Notes under the pieces: generated by a model
Databases searched by the model: none
Seen by the model: only the letters and a program-made list of their open reading frames with translations
What the model was told of the DNA's origin: nothing
NCBI GenBank assembly: GCA_045543095.1
Contig: JAZQMC010000013.1
Coordinates: forward strand, 1 to 64,000
DNA length: 64,000 nucleotides
Origin: Fimenecus sp045543095
GTDB taxonomy: Bacteria; Bacillota; Clostridia; Oscillospirales; Acutalibacteraceae
Direction: 5' to 3'
Shown: in pieces, positions 59,111-64,000 of the stretch
How the letters are laid out: each line of letters starts with the position of its first letter
How positions within the stretch are numbered: the first letter of the stretch is position 1
Translations under genes and position numbers: made by a program

Positions 59111-60856
59111 ATGTCTAAATTAGTTAAACAGGCTACTAACGAATTACATACACTTATTGTTGATGCACTCGGAAGAGCAGTTGCACAGGGCGAAATCCCT
59201 GCAGAGCCAATTCCTGCATTCAATATCGAAGTTCCTGCAAATCGTGATAACGGTGACTATTCATCAAACATCGCATTTGTTTGTGCAAAGGTTTTCCGTC
59301 GTGCACCAAAAATGATTGCAGATTTAGTTGCTAAATATATCCGACTTGACGGCACATATTTTGATTCTTGCACAGTAGCAGGTGCAGGCTTTGTAAACTT
59401 TACACTTTCAAAGGATTTCTATGCTGATATTCTTCTTGATGTTAAGGCACAGGGCAAGAATTACGGCAGAAGTGACTACGGTGAGGGCAAGAAAATCAAC
59501 GTTGAATTCGTTTCTGCTAACCCAACAGGACCAATGCACATGGGTAATGCCCGTGGCGGTGCATTAGGTGATTGCTTGGCAGCCGTACTTGATATGGCTG
59601 GTTATGAGGTAGAAAGAGAATTCTATGTTAATGATGCGGGAAATCAGATTGAAAAATTCGGTCTTTCACTTGATATCCGTTATCAACAGATTTTCAAGGG
59701 CGAAGATGCGGTAGAGCTTCCCGAAGATAGCTATCACGGTGAAGACATCAAGGAAAGAGCACAGCAGTTTGCCGATGTTTATGGCGACGAATATATGAAT
59801 AAGAGTGAAGACGAAAGAAGAAAAGCACTTGTTGAGTTTGCTCTTCCTAAAAATATCGATAATATGAAAGCCAATATGGCAAAGTACAGAATTGAGTATA
59901 ATACTTGGTTTATGGAAAGTCAGCTTCACAACAGCGGTGCGGTGAAAGAGGTTATCGATTACCTTACAAATAAAGGATTGACATACGAAAAAGACGGTGC
60001 AGTTTGGTATAACAATATCAAAGTACAGACTGAAATGCTCTTGAAACAGGGCAAAACACAGGAAGAAATTGATAAGCTTGAACTCAAAGATGATGTTCTT
60101 ATCCGTCAGAATGGAAACCCGACATATTTTGCAGCAGATATCGCTTATCATAAGAATAAGCTTGTTACCCGTGGCTTTGACAAGGCAATCAACATCTGGG
60201 GTGCAGACCACCACGGTCACGTTGCACGTCTTAAAGGTGTTCTTGAAGCACTTGACCTTGACAGTAGCCGTCTTGACATAATTTTAATGCAACTTGTTCG
60301 CCTTACCCGTGACGGCGAGGTTGTAAGAATGAGCAAGCGTACAGGTAAGGCAATCACACTCGTTGACTTGCTTGAAGATATCCCTGTTGATGCAGTTCGT
60401 TTCCTATTCAATATGCGTGAACCAGGTTCACAGATGGATTTTGACCTTGATTTAGCAGTTGAACAGTCAAGCCAAAACCCTGTTTACTATTGTCAGTATG
60501 CAAATGCTCGTATTCACAGTATTTTGCGTAAGATTGAAGCAGACGGTGTAACAGTTCGTGACTGCACAAAGGATGAACTCAAACTCCTTACAGCTCCCGA
60601 AGAAATCGAGCTCATCCGACATCTTGCATCTCTTACAGATGAAATTGTGAACTCTGCAAAGAACTATGACCCTGCAAAGATTACTCGTTATTGCATTGAC
60701 TTGGCAACTCTTTTCCACAAGTTCTATAATGCTTGCCGTGTTGCTGTGGAAGACGAAGCACTTATGCAGGCTCGACTCTACCTTTGCACTTGTGTTATGA
60801 ATGTAATAACAAACATTCTCACAACATTCAGCATTAGCACACCGGAAAGTATGTAA
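59111..60856 (+). CDS. argS: Arginyl-tRNA synthetase
   Basis: A 581-residue class I synthetase charging tRNA-Arg. Motifs: VEFVSANPTGPMHMGNARGG (HIGH-like HMGN), GADHHGHVARLKGVL, RMSKRTGKAITL (KMSKS-like MSKR) and the C-terminal DALR domain (YCQYANARIHSILRKIE). Full length, third gene of the ddl operon. Confidence 0.97.
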   Translation: MSKLVKQATNELHTLIVDALGRAVAQGEIPAEPIPAFNIEVPANRDNGDYSSNIAFVCAKVFRRAPKMIADLVAKYIRLDGTYFDSCTVAGAGFVNFTLSKDFYADILLDVKAQGKNYGRSDYGEGKKINVEFVSANPTGPMHMGNARGGALGDCLAAVLDMAGYEVEREFYVNDAGNQIEKFGLSLDIRYQQIFKGEDAVELPEDSYHGEDIKERAQQFADVYGDEYMNKSEDERRKALVEFALPKNIDNMKANMAKYRIEYNTWFMESQLHNSGAVKEVIDYLTNKGLTYEKDGAVWYNNIKVQTEMLLKQGKTQEEIDKLELKDDVLIRQNGNPTYFAADIAYHKNKLVTRGFDKAINIWGADHHGHVARLKGVLEALDLDSSRLDIILMQLVRLTRDGEVVRMSKRTGKAITLVDLLEDIPVDAVRFLFNMREPGSQMDFDLDLAVEQSSQNPVYYCQYANARIHSILRKIEADGVTVRDCTKDELKLLTAPEEIELIRHLASLTDEIVNSAKNYDPAKITRYCIDLATLFHKFYNACRVAVEDEALMQARLYLCTCVMNVITNILTTFSISTPESM

Positions 60857-60896
60857 AAAACATATTGCAAAGGGTACGAGAAAGGTGGCGATTAGT

Positions 60897-61286
60897 TTGT
60901 ATAGTATTGACCAAATTATGGATATGCTTGATTGGAATAATTCACATGAAGTTCAAGCAAAAGGACGTGAATTAGCAAAAGAAGTTGAGTGTATCAATGT
61001 GTTTTTACAACCATTGCACTCAAGACATAATAAAAATGTATGGGATAATTGTGCTATAGTTTTGGCTGATAAGACAGATGAAGAAATTAGTCCCTATCTA
61101 TATGCACTATTTGATTGGTTACAAGATATGAATTGGCCAGGTGCTGATTGTATTTTAAACAGATTAAAAGAATACAATGATGATAAATGGCTTAATTATG
61201 TCTTGAATGACTGTATAAACAAAGCGATATTATTAAAAGAAGAAAACTGGTTGAATATATTGCAATCAATTTCAAAGGGAAAATAG
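60897..61286 (+). CDS. DUF5071-like (immunity-type) protein
   Basis: A 129-residue acidic helical protein resembling DUF5071, a group related to SMI1/immunity-type proteins: ISPYLYALFDWLQDMNWPGADCILNRLKEYNDD. TTG at 60897 is favoured as start because AAAGGTGG lies eight bases before it. A GTG at 60885 would overlap that site. It lies 40 bases after argS and ends at a strong terminator. Codon use is more AT-rich than argS (many ATA/TTA/AAT), suggesting acquisition. No toxin gene is adjacent. Confidence 0.7.
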   Translation: MYSIDQIMDMLDWNNSHEVQAKGRELAKEVECINVFLQPLHSRHNKNVWDNCAIVLADKTDEEISPYLYALFDWLQDMNWPGADCILNRLKEYNDDKWLNYVLNDCINKAILLKEENWLNILQSISKGK

Positions 61287-61289
61287 TAC

Positions 61290-61313
61290 GGGACGCTTAT
61301 TGCGTCCCTTTTT
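61290..61313 (+). terminator. Terminator of the ddl-argS-DUF5071 transcript
   Basis: Hairpin GGGACGC-TTATT-GCGTCCC followed by TTTTT. Confidence 0.88.
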
Positions 61314-61410
61314 ATTGACTATATTACTGCATTTTTATGGAAAAATTGTCTATAATACAATTATGACTATAATTTTTGTTTTCATTGTCAATCTTTTGTC
61401 AAAATAACTA

Positions 61411-61439
61411 TTGAAAAATAGGACAAGTAATTGTATAAT
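61411..61439 (+). promoter_or_regulatory. Promoter of the NifU-like/GGGtGRT operon
   Basis: TTGAAA, a 17-base spacer and a perfect TATAAT, about 50 bases before the start. Confidence 0.75.
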
Positions 61440-61490
61440 TTATAAGATAGGAATTATTCCGTTAAAATATGAAAGGAGTTTTCATTTATT

Positions 61491-62186
61491 ATGATTCACT
61501 ACTCACATGAAGTTGAAAAAATGTGCTGTGTAGCAAAAGGTCCTCACCACGGTCCGGCTCCGATTCCTGAAGAAGGAAAATGGGTAAAGGCTTATGAAAT
61601 CAAAGATATTTCAGGTTTTTCACACGGCATCGGTTGGTGTGCTCCTCAGCAGGGTACATGTAAGCTCACACTTAACATTAAAGAAGGTATTGTTGAAGAA
61701 GCACTTGTTGAAACACTCGGTTGTTCAGGTATGACTCACTCAGCTGCTATGGCTGCTGAAATTCTTCCCGGCAAAACTCTTCTTGAATGCCTTAACACAG
61801 ACCTTGTTTGTGACGCTATCAACACAGCTATGAGAGAAATCTTCCTCCAGCTCGTTTATGGTCGTTCACAGTCTGCTTTCTCAGAAGACGGTCTTGTTGT
61901 TGGTGCAGGTCTTGAAGACCTTGGTAAAGGACTTCGTTCACAGGTTGGTACAATGTTCTCAACAAAAGTTAAGGGCGTTCGTTACATGGAAATGGCAGAA
62001 GGCTATATCACAAGAATGGCTCTTGATGCTGATGACCAGGTTATCGGTTATGAATTCGTTAAACTTGGCAAGATGATGGAAGATATCCGTCACGGTATGG
62101 ATGCTGCTACAGCACTTAAGAACAATACAGGTTCATATGGTCGTTTTGCAGATGCTGCAAAATACATTGACCCAAGAGAAGAATAA
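61491..62186 (+). CDS. NifU/IscU-like iron-sulfur scaffold protein
   Basis: A 231-residue protein related to the N-terminal scaffold domain of NifU. CAPQQGTCKLTLNIKEGIVEEA and LGCSGMTHSAAMAAEILPGKTLLE align with the scaffold's first and second cysteine loops (GC..SxAMA.ML.GKTL). The third cysteine position is less clear. An N-terminal stretch (EKMCCVAKGPHHGPAPIPEEG) with Cys-Cys and His is added, and a C-terminal extension of about 90 residues. AAGGAG precedes the ATG. Always paired here with a GGGtGRT protein, so it is probably a dedicated scaffold, not general Fe-S assembly. Confidence 0.82.
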   Translation: MIHYSHEVEKMCCVAKGPHHGPAPIPEEGKWVKAYEIKDISGFSHGIGWCAPQQGTCKLTLNIKEGIVEEALVETLGCSGMTHSAAMAAEILPGKTLLECLNTDLVCDAINTAMREIFLQLVYGRSQSAFSEDGLVVGAGLEDLGKGLRSQVGTMFSTKVKGVRYMEMAEGYITRMALDADDQVIGYEFVKLGKMMEDIRHGMDAATALKNNTGSYGRFADAAKYIDPREE

Positions 62187-62204
62187 GAGAAGGAGGATAC
62201 TAAA

Positions 62205-63212
62205 ATGGCTAATGATGTAAGATTTGAAGGCAAAGAAAGAAGAATGGCTAAAATCGAGAAATGTCTTGCTGAATACGGTATTGCTTCTCTCGAAGACGCA
62301 AAAGCTCTTTGCGAATCAAAAGGTATCGATGTTGAAGGCATCGTTAAAGGTGTTCAGCCAATCGCATTCGAAAATGCTGTTTGGGCTTACACACTCGGTG
62401 TTGCACTTGCACTTAAATCAGGTGTAAAAACTGCTTCTGAAGCTGCTGCAGTTATCGGTAAAGGTCTTCAGGCTTTCTGTATCCCCGGTTCAGTTGCTGA
62501 ACAGAGAGACGTTGGTCTTGGCCACGGTAACCTTGGTGCAATGCTTCTTAAAGAAGAAACAAAGTGCTTTGCATTCGTTGCAGGTCACGAATCATTTGCT
62601 GCTGCTGAAGGTGCTATCGGTATCGCAAAGACAGCTAACAAGGTTCGTAAAGAACCTCTCCGTGTTATCCTTAACGGTCTCGGCAAAGATGCTGCTATGA
62701 TTATTTCAAGAATTAACGGTTTCACATACGTTCAGACTGAGTATGATTTCTACACAGGCGAACTCAAAATCGTTAACGAAACAAAATATTCAGACGGCGA
62801 AAGAGCTGCTGTTCGTTGCTACGGTGCATACGACGTTCTTGAAGGCGTTGCAATTATGAAGGCAGAGGGCGTTGACGTTTCTATCACAGGTAACTCAACT
62901 AACCCAACTCGCTTCCAGCACCCGGTTGCAGGCACATATAAGAAGTGGGCTATGGAAAATGGCGTTAACTACTTCTCAGTTGCTTCAGGTGGCGGTACAG
63001 GTCGTACGCTTCACCCTGACAATATGGCTGCAGGCCCTGCTTCTTACGGTCTTACAGACACAATGGGCAGAATGCACGGTGACGCACAGTTTGCAGGTTC
63101 ATCTTCAGTTCCTGCTCACGTTGAAATGATGGGTCTTATCGGTATGGGTAACAACCCAATGGTAGGCGCAACAGTTGCATGTGCAGTTGCTGTTGAAGAA
63201 GCAAGCAAATAA
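62205..63212 (+). CDS. GGGtGRT protein
   Basis: A 335-residue protein carrying the eponymous SGGGTGRT motif (about 261-268), with NSTNPTRFQHPVAGTYKKW and GSVAEQRDVGLGHGNLGAMLL upstream and GMGNNPMVGATVACAVA at the end. The family is conserved in anaerobes and uncharacterised. The Gly-rich loop suggests nucleotide or cofactor phosphate binding. It lies 18 bases after the NifU-like gene, behind AGGAGG, sharing promoter and terminator. High expression is plausible from its regular codon use. Confidence 0.85.
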   Translation: MANDVRFEGKERRMAKIEKCLAEYGIASLEDAKALCESKGIDVEGIVKGVQPIAFENAVWAYTLGVALALKSGVKTASEAAAVIGKGLQAFCIPGSVAEQRDVGLGHGNLGAMLLKEETKCFAFVAGHESFAAAEGAIGIAKTANKVRKEPLRVILNGLGKDAAMIISRINGFTYVQTEYDFYTGELKIVNETKYSDGERAAVRCYGAYDVLEGVAIMKAEGVDVSITGNSTNPTRFQHPVAGTYKKWAMENGVNYFSVASGGGTGRTLHPDNMAAGPASYGLTDTMGRMHGDAQFAGSSSVPAHVEMMGLIGMGNNPMVGATVACAVAVEEASK

Positions 63213-63232
63213 TTAAAATTATTGCAAATAAG

Positions 63233-63266
63233 AAAGACGGAGTGTAAAAACTCCGTCTTTTTTGTT
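63233..63266 (+). terminator. Terminator of the GGGtGRT operon, also usable from the other side
   Basis: AAAGACGGAGT/ACTCCGTCTTT followed by TTTTGTTG. It lies between converging genes. Confidence 0.88.
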
Positions 63267-63278
63267 GTGTAAATTATT

Positions 63279-64000
63279 TTATCTCTTAAAACAATTATTA
63301 TACTGCTCAACCCAAGTTAAAATGTTCTTGCGATTGTAGTTAGATGGCATTGCGGCGGTAACTGCGGTAGCTTTACCAAGTTGCAAGCCCATCTGTACAA
63401 CTTTACCGAGAACAACTTTGTTGTTGATAAGTCCGCTAAGCTTGATTTTAATATCGTCCATACTCATTCCGCCAAGCATTGCACCAAGGCTTGTTGAGTC
63501 AGCGTCGATTGTCATATCTTCCGCATTGAGAATTCCTTTTGCGAATATGTAGTCAAGCTCGTGTCCCTCAAGTCTTGTAAGCAAGAGCTTTACGCAGGCG
63601 AGAGGTGCTAATGCTGCACCGATTTGCTTATAAAATGCTTTCTGATATTCCCAAAGCGTTTCTGCACTGTAAGAATATGTGAAATCAGCAGAAATTGTGT
63701 CTGCAAGAATTCTTGCCGCTTTAAAGCTGTTGGCAATACCCGAACCGATAACGGGTACGGTCATAAATGCGGAGTCACCAATTGCGGCATATCCGTCAGC
63801 AACCATAAGTCCCAATGGCTGACGCACGGGGATATTTGCAAAATCACCGCCACGCACGATTTCCGTGCCTATGCTGTCGTTACCCTTGCGAAGCATTTCA
63901 ATCTGCTCATTGGCATAGTCAATGTCAAACTTTTTAAATCTGCCGATAAGCACGTCGGTGTGTTCTTCTTCGGTAGCAATCCAAGAAATGCCCAACTCGT
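63279..64000 (-). CDS. FAD-dependent oxidoreductase (geranylgeranyl-reductase-like), 5' part outside the window
   Basis: The C-terminal 240 or so residues of a flavoprotein whose N-terminal Rossmann domain lies beyond the right edge. The frame is open to the last base. VADGYAAIGDSAFMTVPVIGSGIANSFKAARILAD is the second FAD-binding motif (GD..F..P..G.GI..A) of the geranylgeranyl reductase/p-hydroxybenzoate hydroxylase fold. RQPLGLMV precedes it. The last 100 residues are helical. Such enzymes reduce isoprenoid or other double bonds. The substrate is not readable here. Confidence 0.82.
   Translation of the reverse strand, partial: ELGISWIATEEEHTDVLIGRFKKFDIDYANEQIEMLRKGNDSIGTEIVRGGDFANIPVRQPLGLMVADGYAAIGDSAFMTVPVIGSGIANSFKAARILADTISADFTYSYSAETLWEYQKAFYKQIGAALAPLACVKLLLTRLEGHELDYIFAKGILNAEDMTIDADSTSLGAMLGGMSMDDIKIKLSGLINNKVVLGKVVQMGLQLGKATAVTAAMPSNYNRKNILTWVEQYNNCFKR

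Overview
The window reads as chromosome of a low-GC, Gram-positive gut-type Firmicute, probably class Clostridia near the Ruminococcaceae/Oscillospiraceae. This is inferred from gene content and style: MecA, Ddl, MreBCD, FtsW/PBP sets, a CD1247-type acidic Cys-rich protein, BspA-like leucine-rich-repeat surface proteins, secreted proteins with poly-Thr linkers, strong AGGAGG ribosome sites and TTGACA/TATAAT promoters. No phage, insertion sequence, transposase, CRISPR or integrase gene is visible. Both edges cut genes: a repeat-rich secreted protein at the left and an FAD oxidoreductase at the right.

Layout. 1-2.7 kb: a secreted repeat protein. 2.8-7.8 kb (minus): CD1247-like protein, EF-P, then a translationally coupled operon of RnfD-, RnfE- and RnfA-like membrane proteins plus a membrane-anchored DUF4015 (glycosidase-like) protein. 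7.8-10.3 kb: mecA, rpe, an EamA transporter. 10.3-13.8 kb (minus): a double-FHA protein, FtsW/RodA and a class B PBP. 13.9-18.5 kb: AlkD-like DNA glycosylase, GH2 glycosidase, FAD oxidoreductase. 18.5-22.4 kb: tRNA-Arg(CCU), a foldase-like lipoprotein, a YjdF-type membrane protein and a GH13 amylase. 22.8-29.9 kb: a carbohydrate cassette (GH36, GH4, PfkB kinase, MATE exporter, FGGY kinase). 30-38.9 kb: a Lys/Pro-rich membrane protein, an isolated 5S rRNA gene, and an ECF sigma / membrane regulator / giant LRR protein operon. 39-43.6 kb: mreBCD-PBP2. 43.7-46.5 kb: rpsO-pnp. 46.6-55.3 kb: secreted amidase, galU, zinc-ribbon/DUF2628 protein, ahcY, DUF4474 lipoprotein, glgP. 55.4-64 kb: TraX-like protein, two small unknowns, ddl-DUF1934-argS, a DUF5071-like protein, a NifU-like/GGGtGRT pair and the FAD oxidoreductase.

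Two things stand out. First, the Rnf-like membrane module keeps the fold signatures of RnfD/E/A, but three of the four cysteines that hold the membrane [2Fe-2S] cluster in known Rnf complexes are replaced. No rnfB, rnfC or rnfG is in the window, and the cassette is fused by overlapping stop/start codons to a DUF4015 gene. This suggests a repurposed complex. Second, three intergenic regions (about 9.1, 18.6 and 22.5 kb) hold mirror-symmetric arrays of small, all-different hairpins separated by a constant spine motif that inverts at the centre. Two of the arrays are reverse-complement homologues that keep hairpin order and show compensatory stem changes, so the folded structure appears to be under selection.

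The remaining content is largely housekeeping: cell-wall synthesis (two FtsW/PBP or Mre/PBP clusters, Ddl), glycogen and glycan turnover, translation and RNA decay. Dispersed palindromic repeats of several families lie between genes, and one of them supplies the last codons of the amidase gene.
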